Part shown: piece after piece, positions 1 through 9,150 of the stretch
How positions within the stretch are numbered: the stretch's first letter is position 1
Layout: every line of letters begins with the position of its first letter
Source of the DNA: a bacterium
GTDB taxonomy: Bacteria; Auribacterota; Auribacteria; Auribacterales; Auribacteraceae
Length of the DNA stretch: 64,000 nt
Assembly: GCA_024233545.1 (NCBI GenBank)
Contig: JACKPL010000004.1
Location: 124,001-188,000, forward strand
Direction of reading: 5' to 3'
Made by a program: the position numbers and the translations under genes
Notes under the pieces: generated by a model
Told to the model about the DNA's origin: nothing
The model's database searches: none
What the model saw: the letters and a program-made list of their open reading frames with translations, nothing else

Positions 1-722
1 GCGAAACGTTAATCGAAGATTTTACAAAATTTATTACAACCGGCTTGCCGTTTGTGATCTCAAAATCAGCCATATCCGCTGATGGTAAAATCGCAACTGT
101 TCATGGTGAATCTCAATGGATTTCATCCCCTTCATCTCGTGCTAAGGTTCAAAAAATCCGGCAGAACGCTGATGCTATCCTCGTTGGAATCGGAACAGTT
201 ATCAATGATAATCCATCGTTAACCGTTCGAACCAAAACAAAAAACGCCCATCAACCATGGCGAATAGTTATCGATCCCGAATGTTCCATACCCGAAAACG
301 CACGTTTACTGAACGACAATTATATTCATAAAACTATTCTTATTGTCAAAGAGCATCATCGTAACACAGAAAAAAATGCTCGCTTAATTGATAAAGGAAT
401 ACAGTTTTTGTTCATCGAAGAAAAAAATCAGATATTTAATCCTTATACAATTTTAACACAGCTTGCACGCATTCCTATTGTCTCTTTACTAATTGAAGGC
501 GGCGGCGCTACTTTAGGACATTTCTTTGATTTTCATGCTATTGACAAAATGATTTTCTTCATTGCTCCAAAAATTATCGGCGGAAAGAATGCACCCAGCC
601 CATTTCATGGAACAGGGGTGGAAAAAATTGCTGATGCTGTTCAGTTAAAAAATGTTACATGGAAAAAGTATGCATGTGATATGATGCTTACAGGGTATCC
701 TAACTGGAAAAAGGCAGAATAA
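1..722 (+). CDS. ribD: RibD C-terminal reductase domain, 5'-truncated by window edge
   Basis: This is the reductase half of the bifunctional riboflavin enzyme RibD, which reduces the ribosyl side chain of the deaminated pyrimidine using NADPH. The frame is open from nucleotide 3 to the window edge and reads ETLIEDFTKFITTGLPFV, the usual linker between the deaminase and reductase domains, so the gene starts upstream and the internal TTG at 45 is not the real start. Family motifs visible are KSAISADGKIA, GIGTVINDNPSLTVR, LLIEGGGATLGHFF and APKIIGGKNAPSPFHG. Only three bases separate it from ribE, so the two are co-transcribed. The cytidine-deaminase zinc site would lie outside the window, so its presence cannot be confirmed here. 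Confidence 0.93.
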   Translation, partial: ETLIEDFTKFITTGLPFVISKSAISADGKIATVHGESQWISSPSSRAKVQKIRQNADAILVGIGTVINDNPSLTVRTKTKNAHQPWRIVIDPECSIPENARLLNDNYIHKTILIVKEHHRNTEKNARLIDKGIQFLFIEEKNQIFNPYTILTQLARIPIVSLLIEGGGATLGHFFDFHAIDKMIFFIAPKIIGGKNAPSPFHGTGVEKIADAVQLKNVTWKKYACDMMLTGYPNWKKAE

Positions 723-725
723 ATA

Positions 726-1322
726 ATGTTTACCGGAATCATTGAACATCTTGCTCCAATCACTGTAATTGAGCACAAAAAGTCTCATGTACGGCTCGCA
801 ATACAATCTCCTTTTAGTAAAGAAAATATTCAGCTTGGAGAAAGCATTGCGCTCAACGGAGTTTGCCTTACTGTTGCCGGAAAACAGGCTGACTCGCTTT
901 TTTTCGACTTGCAATGCGAAACGCTGGATAAAACATATTTAGGTACATTGCATATAGGCACAATCCTTAATGTTGAGCGTGCCTTAGGATTGGGAGACCG
1001 GATGGGCGGGCACGTTGTTCAAGGACACGTTGATGAAGTTGGAACGATTGTTCATAATCAACAAACAGAGAAAGATTGGATTTTAGAAATCGAGGCCTCT
1101 GAACAATTTGTTCCCTATCTCATTGCAAAAGGATCGATAGCAATAGACGGCATAAGCTTGACTATTGTAACGGTCTCACATAATCGTTTCACGACACATA
1201 TCATTCCTTATACCTATGACCATACTACTATTAAGTTCAAGAAAACCGGAGACAAGGTTAATCTGGAAGCTGATATTTTAGGTAAATACGTTATTAACTA
1301 CTTAAAAACAATCCATAAATAA
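726..1322 (+). CDS. ribE: Riboflavin synthase alpha chain
   Basis: Riboflavin synthase dismutates two 6,7-dimethyl-8-ribityllumazine molecules into riboflavin and the pyrimidine precursor, in the cytosol. The 198-residue product begins with the signature MFTGIIE and holds two lumazine-binding barrels, roughly residues 1-95 and 96-190; GVCLTV in the first is echoed by GISLTIV in the second, and the inter-barrel stretch GGHVVQGHVDEVG is typical. The length is close to the usual 200-215. It follows ribD after three bases, forming a rib operon whose later genes (ribBA, ribH) do not follow here. The next gene, rpsU, has its own promoter. Confidence 0.96.
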   Translation: MFTGIIEHLAPITVIEHKKSHVRLAIQSPFSKENIQLGESIALNGVCLTVAGKQADSLFFDLQCETLDKTYLGTLHIGTILNVERALGLGDRMGGHVVQGHVDEVGTIVHNQQTEKDWILEIEASEQFVPYLIAKGSIAIDGISLTIVTVSHNRFTTHIIPYTYDHTTIKFKKTGDKVNLEADILGKYVINYLKTIHK

Positions 1323-1351
1323 CCAATCTATCGAGAAACGTAAAATTTTAC

Positions 1352-1380
1352 TTGCAAAACCGATCGGCACAACGTATGAT
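1352..1380 (+). promoter_or_regulatory. Sigma-70 type promoter for rpsU
   Basis: The sequence shows TTGCAA at 1352-1357, a 17-base spacer, and TATGAT at 1375-1380. This is followed by about 50 bases of leader and a strong GAAAGGAG ribosome site (1416-1423) before the GTG start of rpsU. The elements are read by eye; no transcript data are available. Confidence 0.7.
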
Positions 1381-1433
1381 GTGTAAGCTGTAATTGCATA
1401 ACAAGAAAAACTCTTGAAAGGAGTTGGTATTAC

Positions 1434-1625
1434 GTGTCCAAAGTTATCGTAAACAAAAATGAAAGTATTGATAAGGCGCTTCGGCGGTTAAAAAAGAAGA
1501 TTGACAAAGAAGGCATCATGAAGCAAATCAAGCAACATCGCCATTTTGAGAAGCCAAGCCAGAAACGCCGCAGAAAACTTAAAGATGCGCGTAAAAAAGC
1601 TGAGCGTGCACAGCATTCCCGGTAA
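1434..1625 (+). CDS. rpsU: 30S ribosomal protein S21
   Basis: This 63-residue basic protein matches ribosomal protein S21: it opens with [20 protein letters not shown] and has a Lys/Arg-rich tail ([16 protein letters not shown]). S21 sits near the 3' end of 16S rRNA on the small subunit platform and assists initiation. The start is GTG at 1434, placed ten bases after a GAAAGGAG ribosome site. The gene is monocistronic, with its own promoter at 1352-1380 and a strong terminator right after it. Confidence 0.95.
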   Translation: MSKVIVNKNESIDKALRRLKKKIDKEGIMKQIKQHRHFEKPSQKRRRKLKDARKKAERAQHSR

Positions 1626-1651
1626 AATTGCTTAAAGCTAGTGATATCAAC

Positions 1652-1698
1652 TACCCTTGTTCCTGTTGTTAATACGTTGAACAAGGGTATTTTTTTTC
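1652..1698 (+). terminator. Rho-independent terminator after rpsU
   Basis: A perfect 11-bp stem (1652-1662 pairing with 1679-1689, core ACCCTTGTT/AACAAGGGT) closes a 16-base loop and is followed by an uninterrupted T run. It lies 27 bases after the rpsU stop codon. Confidence 0.9.
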
Positions 1699-1738
1699 TA
1701 GTATATAAGGAAACAATAAGCAAGAAAGTTTCAGGTAC

Positions 1739-2740
1739 ATGAACAAATCAGCCAAAAAACATTTTTTTGTTTTTTTACGGATTCTCATCGCTGTAGTGTT
1801 ACTTGGATATTTATTGTTAAAAGTTGATATTCAGCGGTTTTGGGAACAATTACAATCAGCTCGTTTTTCCCTGATGTGTATTGGGGTACTGCTCTATGCC
1901 GTGACCGCATATCTTGCAATAATACGATGGAAGGTTTTACTACAAGTACATTCTGTAATTCTTACTTTTTCAGAACTTACAAAATTGTTTTTTGTCGGGT
2001 TATTTTTCAACAACGCAATGCCCGGCCTTACCGGCGGAGATATCATTAAAGCATATTACGTAGCCAGACACACAGCACACAACAAAACCGAAGCAGTCGC
2101 GACCGTTTTTATCGATAGAATAATCGGCATATTTGCACTTTTTGTGATAGGCATCATAACCCTGATGTTTAATCTTAAAAACCCTGATTTTCGTAAAATT
2201 GCATTATTTTTAACGATTGTATTCATTTCGATTCTTGTCTTTCTGGCGATATTCTTCAACAAACACCTCCTCAAAAAAATACCATTTCTTCTAAAAATTA
2301 TTGATTTATTTCCCTTTAAAGATATGTTGATTAGAATATATGAAGCATTCTATAAATACAAATCCCATCCATATGCAGTAGTGTACAGCTTAGTTCTTTC
2401 TATTCTTCTGCAAGGGGTATTTATTTTCATCGTTTCATTATTCGGCATCGCACTCTCTCTTGACGTGCATTTCCTGCATTATTTTTTATTTATTCCCATT
2501 ATCTCCACTATTAGCGCACTGCCGGTATCGATTTCAGGTTTAGGAGTGAGCGAACAGCTTTATGTATATTGTTTTGGATTAGTCGGCGCACAGAGTGAAG
2601 GTTCTCTTGCTCTTGCGCTGATGGCACGGCTTATACTGGTAATTTGGAGCTTGCCGGGATGGTATTTCTACATGACCATGGGAGAACTTAAAGTCTCAGA
2701 AGAAACAATGGAAAAAGAAATCATAATTGCCGGCCGTTAA
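1739..2740 (+). CDS. Lysylphosphatidylglycerol synthase TM-region family (UPF0104/YbhN-like) membrane protein
   Basis: This 333-residue inner-membrane protein belongs to the flippase-like family (PF03706) related to the membrane half of MprF. It shows an N-terminal signal-anchor, about seven to eight hydrophobic segments, and the family motifs PGLTGGDIIKAYYVARH and AVATVFIDRIIGIFALF in the first half. A Gly/Ser-rich conserved segment (SALPVSISGLGVSEQ) lies near residue 260. The family is generally thought to move lipids or lipid-linked intermediates across the membrane; no substrate can be read from the sequence. It lies just before a glycan operon, which suggests a role in envelope glycolipid export, but it has a separate leader and this link is inference. 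Confidence 0.82.
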   Translation: MNKSAKKHFFVFLRILIAVVLLGYLLLKVDIQRFWEQLQSARFSLMCIGVLLYAVTAYLAIIRWKVLLQVHSVILTFSELTKLFFVGLFFNNAMPGLTGGDIIKAYYVARHTAHNKTEAVATVFIDRIIGIFALFVIGIITLMFNLKNPDFRKIALFLTIVFISILVFLAIFFNKHLLKKIPFLLKIIDLFPFKDMLIRIYEAFYKYKSHPYAVVYSLVLSILLQGVFIFIVSLFGIALSLDVHFLHYFLFIPIISTISALPVSISGLGVSEQLYVYCFGLVGAQSEGSLALALMARLILVIWSLPGWYFYMTMGELKVSEETMEKEIIIAGR

Positions 2741-2782
2741 AATACGGGTTTCCATGCTCAATTAGTTTTCATATTTTATATC

Positions 2783-2811
2783 TAGACCGATGAATAATTA
2801 TCTCGTATGAT
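2783..2811 (+). promoter_or_regulatory. Possible promoter for the glycan operon
   Basis: A good -10 box TATGAT (2806-2811) sits 17 bases after a weaker -35 match TAGACC (2783-2788). This leaves a 40-base leader before the AAGGAGA ribosome site and ATG at 2851. The surroundings are very AT-rich, so other -10 choices exist. Confidence 0.4.
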
Positions 2812-2850
2812 ATATATTATTTTGATTTAAACCTTCTAAGGAGAATTTAT

Positions 2851-3579
2851 ATGAAAGGTGTCATTCTGGCTGGCGGCCTTGGTTCGCGTTTGTTTCCTCT
2901 GACAAAGATTACAAATAAACATCTTCTCCCTGTATACGACAAACCAATGATTTACTATCCTATTCGAACACTCGCTGATGCTGGAATTGACGATATCTTA
3001 ATCGTTACCGGCGGCAACAGTGCCGGCGATTTTTTGCGTTTATTAGGAAACGGCAAAGAATTCGGGCTTAAAGCAATTAACTATACCTATCAGGAAGGCG
3101 AAGGAGGAATCGCCGCGGCTCTTGAACTTGCGCGGCATTATGCCGATAATGAAAAAATTATCGTAATGCTTGGTGACAACATCATTCAAGGAAGCATTCG
3201 AAAAGCAGTAGAAGACTTTGAAAAACAGCCTAAAGGGGCAAAAATATTTCTCAAAGAGGTTCCTGACCCAGAACGGTTTGGTGTTCCGATTATCGAAGGG
3301 AACCGCATTGTGGCGATCGAAGAAAAACCGAAAAAACCCCGCAGTTCATACGCTGTCATCGGTATATATATGTATGATTCAAAGGTTTTTGACATCATCG
3401 AAACCTTAACGCCTTCAGGACGAGGAGAAATGGAAATAACCGACGTTAATAATGCTTATATAAAAAACAACATGATGACTTACGAAATTATCGAAGGTTG
3501 GTGGACTGACGCAGGAACATTCGAATCGTTGTTTAACGCAACATGCCTCGTAGAAGAGATGAGGAAATCTCAAAGATGA
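2851..3579 (+). CDS. rmlA: Glucose-1-phosphate thymidylyltransferase (RmlA-like, short form)
   Basis: The protein is a sugar-nucleotide pyrophosphorylase that would join dTTP and glucose-1-phosphate to give dTDP-glucose. The N-terminal nucleotide-binding loop GGLGSRLFPLT, the LLPVYDKPMIYYP segment and the metal-binding LGDN are clear, as is EEKPKKPRS. At 242 residues it lacks the C-terminal extension of the 290-residue RmlA and matches the shorter class often annotated as dTDP-glucose pyrophosphorylase. AAGGAGA precedes the ATG by six bases. The stop overlaps the start of the rmlD-like gene (ATGA), so the two are translationally coupled. rmlB and rmlC are not in the window, so a dTDP-rhamnose product is likely but not shown. 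Confidence 0.88.
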   Translation: MKGVILAGGLGSRLFPLTKITNKHLLPVYDKPMIYYPIRTLADAGIDDILIVTGGNSAGDFLRLLGNGKEFGLKAINYTYQEGEGGIAAALELARHYADNEKIIVMLGDNIIQGSIRKAVEDFEKQPKGAKIFLKEVPDPERFGVPIIEGNRIVAIEEKPKKPRSSYAVIGIYMYDSKVFDIIETLTPSGRGEMEITDVNNAYIKNNMMTYEIIEGWWTDAGTFESLFNATCLVEEMRKSQR

Positions 3580-4442
3580 CGTGGCTCCTTATTGGCAGAA
3601 ACGGTATGCTGGGCAGTGTTTTCGCTCTTAAAGAAATATGTGTCCCGGGTAATCTCGTAGCAGTTGATATTGACGAAATTGATGTTACTGATCCTAACAG
3701 TGTGGAAAAACTGCTGAACCGTGTTCGTCCCAATGTTGTTTTAAACTGCAGTGCTTATACAAATGTCGATGGCGCGGAAACAGAAAAAGAGTTGTCTTGG
3801 GCAGTTAATGTGACCGGCGTACAAAATCTTGTTCGGCAATGCAAAAATATTGGTGCATTTTTTATTCATTACAGTACTGATTTTATCTTCAATGGCGAAA
3901 AAAAAGGCGCATACGATGAAGATAATTCTCCTTTTCCGATAAACCAATATGGTTTAACAAAACTTGAAGGAGAAAGAAGTATTAAAAATTTAATGAATGA
4001 TAATGAATATTTGATTATCCGCACTTCTTGGTTGTTTGGGCCTCGAGGGAAAAACTTCATCTCGACAATTCTCTCACTTGCCAACCAACAACCGGAATTA
4101 AAAGTTGTTAACGATCAGCGTGGCAATCCGACATATACTCGCGATCTTGCTCAAGCAACAATTGAACTTTACAAGAAGAAAGCTAGCGGCATATTTCACG
4201 TTACTAACACAGGAAGCTGTTCATGGTTTGAATTAGCCCGTTTTGCAGTTGACTGCATGGGCAAAAGGGACTATCGAATTCTTCCTGTCTCCTCAAATGA
4301 ATTCGTCCGTCCTGCTAAACGCCCGGCTAATTCAGTGTTGAACACAGAAAAATTTTACACTGTTACATCATATATGATGCCGAAATGGCAAGACGCAGTA
4401 AAACGGTACATTGACTATCAATTCGCTGGAACTTCTCTGTGA
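3576..4442 (+). CDS. rmlD: dTDP-4-dehydrorhamnose reductase (RmlD-like)
   Basis: This is an SDR-fold reductase of the RmlD family, which makes dTDP-L-rhamnose from dTDP-4-keto-rhamnose with NAD(P)H. The Rossmann motif IGRNGMLG is at the N-terminus, the catalytic YGLTK (Y-x3-K) is mid-protein, and NCSAYTNVDGAE and GNPTYTRDLA are typical of the family. An upstream in-frame ATG at 3543 exists, but I chose 3576. It overlaps the preceding stop as ATGA, has GAGGAAA nine bases upstream, and starts directly at the beta strand MTWLLIGRNGMLG, giving 288 residues. The gene overlaps the next one by four bases. Confidence 0.9.
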   Translation: MTWLLIGRNGMLGSVFALKEICVPGNLVAVDIDEIDVTDPNSVEKLLNRVRPNVVLNCSAYTNVDGAETEKELSWAVNVTGVQNLVRQCKNIGAFFIHYSTDFIFNGEKKGAYDEDNSPFPINQYGLTKLEGERSIKNLMNDNEYLIIRTSWLFGPRGKNFISTILSLANQQPELKVVNDQRGNPTYTRDLAQATIELYKKKASGIFHVTNTGSCSWFELARFAVDCMGKRDYRILPVSSNEFVRPAKRPANSVLNTEKFYTVTSYMMPKWQDAVKRYIDYQFAGTSL

Positions 4443-5602
4443 GCACACAAATAAAAATCGCCCATATTATTACTCGACTAATTATTGGCGGTGCACAAGA
4501 AAATACGCTTTCAACTGTTATTGGTTTAATGGGCAACCCCGATTATTCCGTATCGCTTATTACAGGACCGGGTATTGGCCCCGAAGGGTCGATGGAAGCA
4601 AATGCCCGTAAAGCCGGAGTAAAGATTATTGTGTTGCCTCTCATGCGCCGCGCAATAAACATTATGTATGACAGCATCGTCTTTGTACAACTATTATTAT
4701 TATTCAAACGTGAGAAGTTTCATATTGTACATACCCACAGTTCTAAAGCAGGAATACTCGGGCGTCTCGCCGCATACTGTGCACGAGTACCGGTCATTAT
4801 CCATACTATCCATGGATTGCCTTTTCATCCTTATGAAAATAAGTACAAAAACTGGTTTTATATTAAACTTGAAAAAATATGTGCAAAGTTGTCACATAAA
4901 ATAATAACCGTTTCTGATACGATGCGCGATAAAGCTTTGCAAGAAAAGATAGGCACTCCGTCTCTCTATCAGACCATATACAGCGGAATGAACATTAAAC
5001 CTTTTATAAACGCACCGCAACTCCGTAAGGAAATGCGCGAACAATTAAATATTAAAGACTCTGATTTGATCATCGGTAAAATTGCGCGGTTATTCCATTT
5101 AAAAGGCCACGATTTTGTTCTCGAGTGTGCGCCAGAGATTATACGGCGGGTGCCCGATGCTCGGTTTCTTTTCATTGGAGACGGTATTTTAAAGACCGAC
5201 TTAGATACTCAGATCAAACAACTCAAGCTCGAAGAGCACTTTATCTTTACCGGTCTTGTTCCCCCTGATACAATTCCTTCCTTAACAGCATGTATGGACC
5301 TATTGGTTCATACATCACTCCGCGAAGGACTAGCGCGTGCTTTGCCTCAAGCGATGGCGGCAGGAGTCCCTGTCGTTACATTCGATATTGACAGTGCTCA
5401 TGAAGTAGTTCAGAACGGAATTAACGGTTACCTGATCCCTTCTGGAGACAAGGACGCATTCATCGAAAAAGTTGTATCGATTTTGACAAATCCTGTTCTT
5501 CGCCAAAAATTAAGCCGTGAATCTCAAAAGGCGGTTCTTCCTCGGTTCGATGCAGATTATATGGTACAAGAAATCGCAACTACATATCAGGAGTTGTTAT
5601 AA
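4439..5602 (+). CDS. GT4-family glycosyltransferase
   Basis: This is a retaining GT-B fold glycosyltransferase of family GT4 (387 residues). The N-terminal acceptor domain contains HTHSSKAGILGRLAA and IHTIHGLPFHP. The C-terminal donor domain has the E-x7-E signature in REGLARALPQAMAAGVPVV, followed by NGYLIPSGD. GTG at 4439 overlaps the previous stop as GTGA, so it is translationally coupled. It would add a sugar to a lipid-linked glycan on the cytosolic face. The next gene encodes the initiating phosphoglycosyltransferase, so this enzyme may add the second sugar, but donor and acceptor are unknown. Confidence 0.9.
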   Translation: MSTQIKIAHIITRLIIGGAQENTLSTVIGLMGNPDYSVSLITGPGIGPEGSMEANARKAGVKIIVLPLMRRAINIMYDSIVFVQLLLLFKREKFHIVHTHSSKAGILGRLAAYCARVPVIIHTIHGLPFHPYENKYKNWFYIKLEKICAKLSHKIITVSDTMRDKALQEKIGTPSLYQTIYSGMNIKPFINAPQLRKEMREQLNIKDSDLIIGKIARLFHLKGHDFVLECAPEIIRRVPDARFLFIGDGILKTDLDTQIKQLKLEEHFIFTGLVPPDTIPSLTACMDLLVHTSLREGLARALPQAMAAGVPVVTFDIDSAHEVVQNGINGYLIPSGDKDAFIEKVVSILTNPVLRQKLSRESQKAVLPRFDADYMVQEIATTYQELL

Positions 5603-6717
5603 TGTGGATAGCCGCATACCTTTATATTTTAATATTTTCATTATGTTTGTCACTATACACTGTTAAAATAAGCCATCGTATAGCATATTACTACAATATA
5701 GTAGATCATCCAGCAAGCAGAAAAATGCATTCAGTGGCTAAACCGCTTCTTGGCGGGCTTGGCATTTTTACTGCTTTAATCGCAACAATTCTTATCCATT
5801 ATTACGGTATTCTTATTTTAGCTGATACTCCTATTAAAAATTATTTGCCCATCTTCAATAGACTTTTTATACATATTCACGGGATGAAAAAAGTAGAACC
5901 TCAAATATGGGGCATTATTTCAGGAGCATTTTTCACCTTTGTACTCGGATTATTCGATGATAAATATGGACTATCAGCAAAATTGAAATTAGTTTTACAA
6001 ATTTTAATCGCACTCTATATCATTCACTTTTTTAATATACGAATCACAATGTTTATAAAAAATCCTATTTTGACTTACGCCATAACGGTATTATGGATAA
6101 TCGGCATCACCAACTCTTTTAATCTTCTTGACAATATGGACGGCCTTTCTGCTGGGGTGGCTTTAGTCGCATCGTTAGTGTTTCTTGCAACAGCGCTTAG
6201 TGCCGGACAATTATTTATTGGGCTCTTTCTGATAGCTTTTATCGGAGCTCTTGCCGGATTTCTCAGATATAATTTTCCGCCGTCAACAATATTCATGGGC
6301 GACGCCGGTTCACTCACCATTGGCTTTATCATGGCAACTCTAACGGTCATGGGAACATATTATATTAAAGGTTCGGCACCTACTCTTTATCCAATTTTTA
6401 TGCCTGTTTTGATTTTGGGCGTACCTATCTTTGATACTCTTTCAGTGATTGTCATTCGGCTAAAAAATAAAGAATCCATCTTTACTGCTGACAAAAACCA
6501 TTTTTCGCATCGTTTATTGCGTCTGGGGATGACTCATAGAGGCGTTGCTTTATTTGTATATCTGGTAACTTTCTGCGTAGCAATTAACGCAATTCTCTTA
6601 CCATTACTCACTGAAATCGGCGTAGTGATTGTTGCGGCACATACTGTATGCATTCTTGCCATAATTGCACTGCTTGAATATTATGGAAAACTCAAAAAAA
6701 CAAACAAGAATGAGTGA
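5602..6717 (+). CDS. Undecaprenyl-phosphate sugar-1-phosphate transferase (WecA/MraY family)
   Basis: A polytopic membrane enzyme of 371 residues that starts lipid-linked glycan synthesis by moving a HexNAc-1-phosphate from a UDP-sugar to polyprenyl phosphate. The catalytic motifs of the family are all present: LGLFDDKYGLS (Asp pair), NSFNLLDNMDGLSAG and FMGDAGSLTIGF, then a His-rich loop HFSHRLLRLGMTHRG. About ten to eleven hydrophobic helices are visible. The ATG overlaps the preceding stop by one base (TAATG). It resembles WecA/TagO more than MraY in its GDAGS loop and genomic setting, next to a GT4 enzyme and an O-antigen ligase-type protein. A cell-wall MraY role is unlikely because no mur genes adjoin. 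Confidence 0.9.
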   Translation: MWIAAYLYILIFSLCLSLYTVKISHRIAYYYNIVDHPASRKMHSVAKPLLGGLGIFTALIATILIHYYGILILADTPIKNYLPIFNRLFIHIHGMKKVEPQIWGIISGAFFTFVLGLFDDKYGLSAKLKLVLQILIALYIIHFFNIRITMFIKNPILTYAITVLWIIGITNSFNLLDNMDGLSAGVALVASLVFLATALSAGQLFIGLFLIAFIGALAGFLRYNFPPSTIFMGDAGSLTIGFIMATLTVMGTYYIKGSAPTLYPIFMPVLILGVPIFDTLSVIVIRLKNKESIFTADKNHFSHRLLRLGMTHRGVALFVYLVTFCVAINAILLPLLTEIGVVIVAAHTVCILAIIALLEYYGKLKKTNKNE

Positions 6718-8602
6718 TTTAAAAACAAACCTCTCTATAAAGCGTATTGTGACACTTATAAAAATTACCTGTATCGGTTTTGTGTTGTTTTTATTTCCAA
6801 TCAAACTTGGCGCACCATACATAGATGAAATTGGTTTTTTTATACCATTTCCCATCGAAGTAGTTTTCGGAAGCTGGCCGGCTATTTATAGTGTTGCTTT
6901 AGCATTGATTCTGCTCTTTGTCCTCATGGTTTCCTTCATTTATGAATCACATCCAGCGATTAAAATTTCATACCTTACTTTTTTTATACTTTTATTCCTT
7001 ATCTGGTGCGGATGTTCATTATTTTGGTCGGTTAATAAAAACTCTTCAATGATCCATACAATGATTATTTTTTCTGCCGCATCAGGATTTTTTGCGGCTA
7101 AAAGAATAGTTGCCGATAAACAATTTACCGATCGAGTATGTTATTTCGTATTTATAATCATCGGAATATCTGCTGTTTTTACCGCAATAAACGGTATATA
7201 TCAATTCATGTACGGGCTAGAAGAGATGAGGGTAATGTTAGATTTTAATTCATTTAAACAGATTGCCCTGCTATATAAAAACGAAAACCCTCAGAATTAC
7301 GCTCTCTATTTGAGGTTAATGAGCAATCGAATATTTGCGACTTTTGTCTATCCAAATTCATATGCAGGATATTTATGCATAATCATTCCATTTATTTGTG
7401 CGCCGTTCTGTATGAAGAAAGAAATACTGCGAAAAATGTACCTTCATATTGTAGTATTTTCGTGGCTCATTCTGGCTTTCTGGTTCTATATGCAATCGCT
7501 CACTTCATTTATTCCCCTTGCGACCGCCGCAATTATCGTGTTCCCTTTGACAATTTTCATCTGCTTAATCTTGACAGGTTCCATGGGAGGCATTATCACA
7601 ACAGGCATTCTGTGCATCTTTTTTATTATGGGTGCGATGAAGCGTTTTTTTTCAAAAACACACTTCGTGATAGTACTTTTTTTGATCTGCTGTATCGTTG
7701 GCAGTATATTGTTTTTTTTCCCACTAAAAAACAAAATTCGTTCTTTTGATGCCCGGCTCGGCTATTGGAAAGCAACAGCAGAAATGATTAAAGACAAACC
7801 ACTGCTCGGTTCCGGCATAGGAACATACGGCTCCGTTTATCCAAAATATCGGTTAGCAGACGCTGAAGAAACACAGTTTGCTCATAACACATATTTGCAA
7901 CATTTTGCAGAAATAGGCGGTATCGGATTATTCTTATTTGCTTCAGTACTGGCAATCGGATTGTTGTGCTTTTTCAGAATTATGCCGAATGAAGGAGAAC
8001 ATCTCGCCAAAGCCGCTGGAATATCGCTTGTAGCGTTTTGCATTCATTCCATAGCAGACTTCGATTTTTCGATCCCGTGTATAGCTTTCTACGTGTTCAT
8101 CGCCCTTGGAATAATTGATAAAACTCCTGCTTTAATCACACTCAAAGAACCTTTAAAAAGTACTGCCTCAAAAATTATTATTTTATTAGCCGTTATTGTT
8201 GTTTTCTTAGCATCAAATTCCATGTTAATGCGTCTTATTAAAGCACAAACGCACTTAAACTATGCACAGCAACTGATCGAAAATAATATAAATCGAGGAG
8301 AAACGTATGAATTACTCAAGAATGCACAATCATTAAACCCTTTCGACTCAAAAATCTATTATACCCTTGCACAACTCTATTCAACTGACCACATGTGGGA
8401 AGAAAGCTTTAAGCATTATGAAAAAGCAATTAGCGTTAATCCGTTTCGGTCATCATACCATTACGCGTATGCAAAAACTTTAAAGCGATCCGGTTTAGAC
8501 GGTTCGGAAGCAAAAGCAATACTTGAATTTCACAATGCAAGGGAATATAATCCGTTCCGTAAAGATTATCAATCCGGCATCTCTATCGAGGGGTTACAAT
8601 GA
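6710..8602 (+). CDS. O-antigen ligase/polymerase (Wzy_C) with C-terminal TPR-like region
   Basis: This large inner-membrane protein has about eleven hydrophobic segments and the Wzy_C/O-antigen ligase signature around residues 355-420 (KPLLGSGIGTYGSVYP, FAHNTYLQHFAEIGGIGLF). Such proteins polymerise or ligate lipid-linked glycans on the periplasmic side. After the last helix, residues from about 500 form a soluble tail with two to three TPR-like helical pairs (SLNPFDSKIYYTLAQLY, AISVNPFRSSYHYAYA), an arrangement seen in many ligase-like proteins. ATG codons at 6683 and 6710 are both possible. I chose 6710 because it overlaps the upstream stop by only eight bases and sits just before the first helix. 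It is the last glycan gene of the operon. Confidence 0.85.
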   Translation: MSDLKTNLSIKRIVTLIKITCIGFVLFLFPIKLGAPYIDEIGFFIPFPIEVVFGSWPAIYSVALALILLFVLMVSFIYESHPAIKISYLTFFILLFLIWCGCSLFWSVNKNSSMIHTMIIFSAASGFFAAKRIVADKQFTDRVCYFVFIIIGISAVFTAINGIYQFMYGLEEMRVMLDFNSFKQIALLYKNENPQNYALYLRLMSNRIFATFVYPNSYAGYLCIIIPFICAPFCMKKEILRKMYLHIVVFSWLILAFWFYMQSLTSFIPLATAAIIVFPLTIFICLILTGSMGGIITTGILCIFFIMGAMKRFFSKTHFVIVLFLICCIVGSILFFFPLKNKIRSFDARLGYWKATAEMIKDKPLLGSGIGTYGSVYPKYRLADAEETQFAHNTYLQHFAEIGGIGLFLFASVLAIGLLCFFRIMPNEGEHLAKAAGISLVAFCIHSIADFDFSIPCIAFYVFIALGIIDKTPALITLKEPLKSTASKIIILLAVIVVFLASNSMLMRLIKAQTHLNYAQQLIENNINRGETYELLKNAQSLNPFDSKIYYTLAQLYSTDHMWEESFKHYEKAISVNPFRSSYHYAYAKTLKRSGLDGSEAKAILEFHNAREYNPFRKDYQSGISIEGLQ

Positions 8603-9033
8603 AAAAAATTCTCGTGCTTAACGGGCCAAACCTTAATTTACTTGGTGAACGCGAAACACAGGTATATGGAAAAACAACGCTCAACGACATCAAAACTGAA
8701 CTCAATTGCCTAGCAAACGAACTTCACGCCGAAATACAGTTTTTTCAAACTAATAGCGAATCTGGGCTTATCGACGCCATTCATAATGCTAAGGACACAT
8801 GCGATGGCATTATACTCAATCCTGCCGCATTTACTCATACAAGCATAGCCTTGATGGATGCCATAGCCGCGGTAAAAATACCCGTGATTGAAGTCCATCT
8901 TTCAAATATACATGCAAGAGAAGACTTCCGCCACGTTTCGTATCCTGCTCGAGCATGTATCGGACAAATCAGCGGTTTCGGGAAGAATAGTTATACGTTA
9001 GCGTTACGGGCTTTGATTGACTTTTTACACTAA
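8599..9033 (+). CDS. aroQ: Type II 3-dehydroquinate dehydratase
   Basis: This is the dodecameric type II enzyme that dehydrates 3-dehydroquinate to 3-dehydroshikimate in aromatic amino acid synthesis. The 144-residue length is standard. The signature VLNGPNLNLLGERE opens the protein, the catalytic tyrosine lies in YGKTTL, FFQTNSESGLID is the quinate loop, and PAAFTHTSIA with VHLSNIHAREDFR completes the active site. ATG at 8599 overlaps the stop of the O-antigen ligase gene (ATGA), so this shikimate gene is physically tied to the glycan operon. The window also contains trpCFBA far away on the other strand. Confidence 0.96.
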   Translation: MKKILVLNGPNLNLLGERETQVYGKTTLNDIKTELNCLANELHAEIQFFQTNSESGLIDAIHNAKDTCDGIILNPAAFTHTSIALMDAIAAVKIPVIEVHLSNIHAREDFRHVSYPARACIGQISGFGKNSYTLALRALIDFLH

Positions 9034-9073
9034 ATTCTTTTGCCGCAATTAGCAATATTTAACGAGTAATTAT

Positions 9074-9102
9074 TTGACAAAATAACGATTGCCACATACA
9101 AT
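9074..9102 (+). promoter_or_regulatory. Near-consensus sigma-70 promoter for accB
   Basis: A perfect -35 box TTGACA (9074-9079) is followed by a 17-base spacer and TACAAT (9097-9102). The first gene downstream is accB at 9151, giving a leader of roughly 40 bases with a GGAGG ribosome site at its end. It probably drives the whole accB-to-pfkB run. Confidence 0.78.
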
Positions 9103-9150
9103 AAGTCAATTTTATATTCTGTAAATAAAAGCACCACCATGGAGGATTAG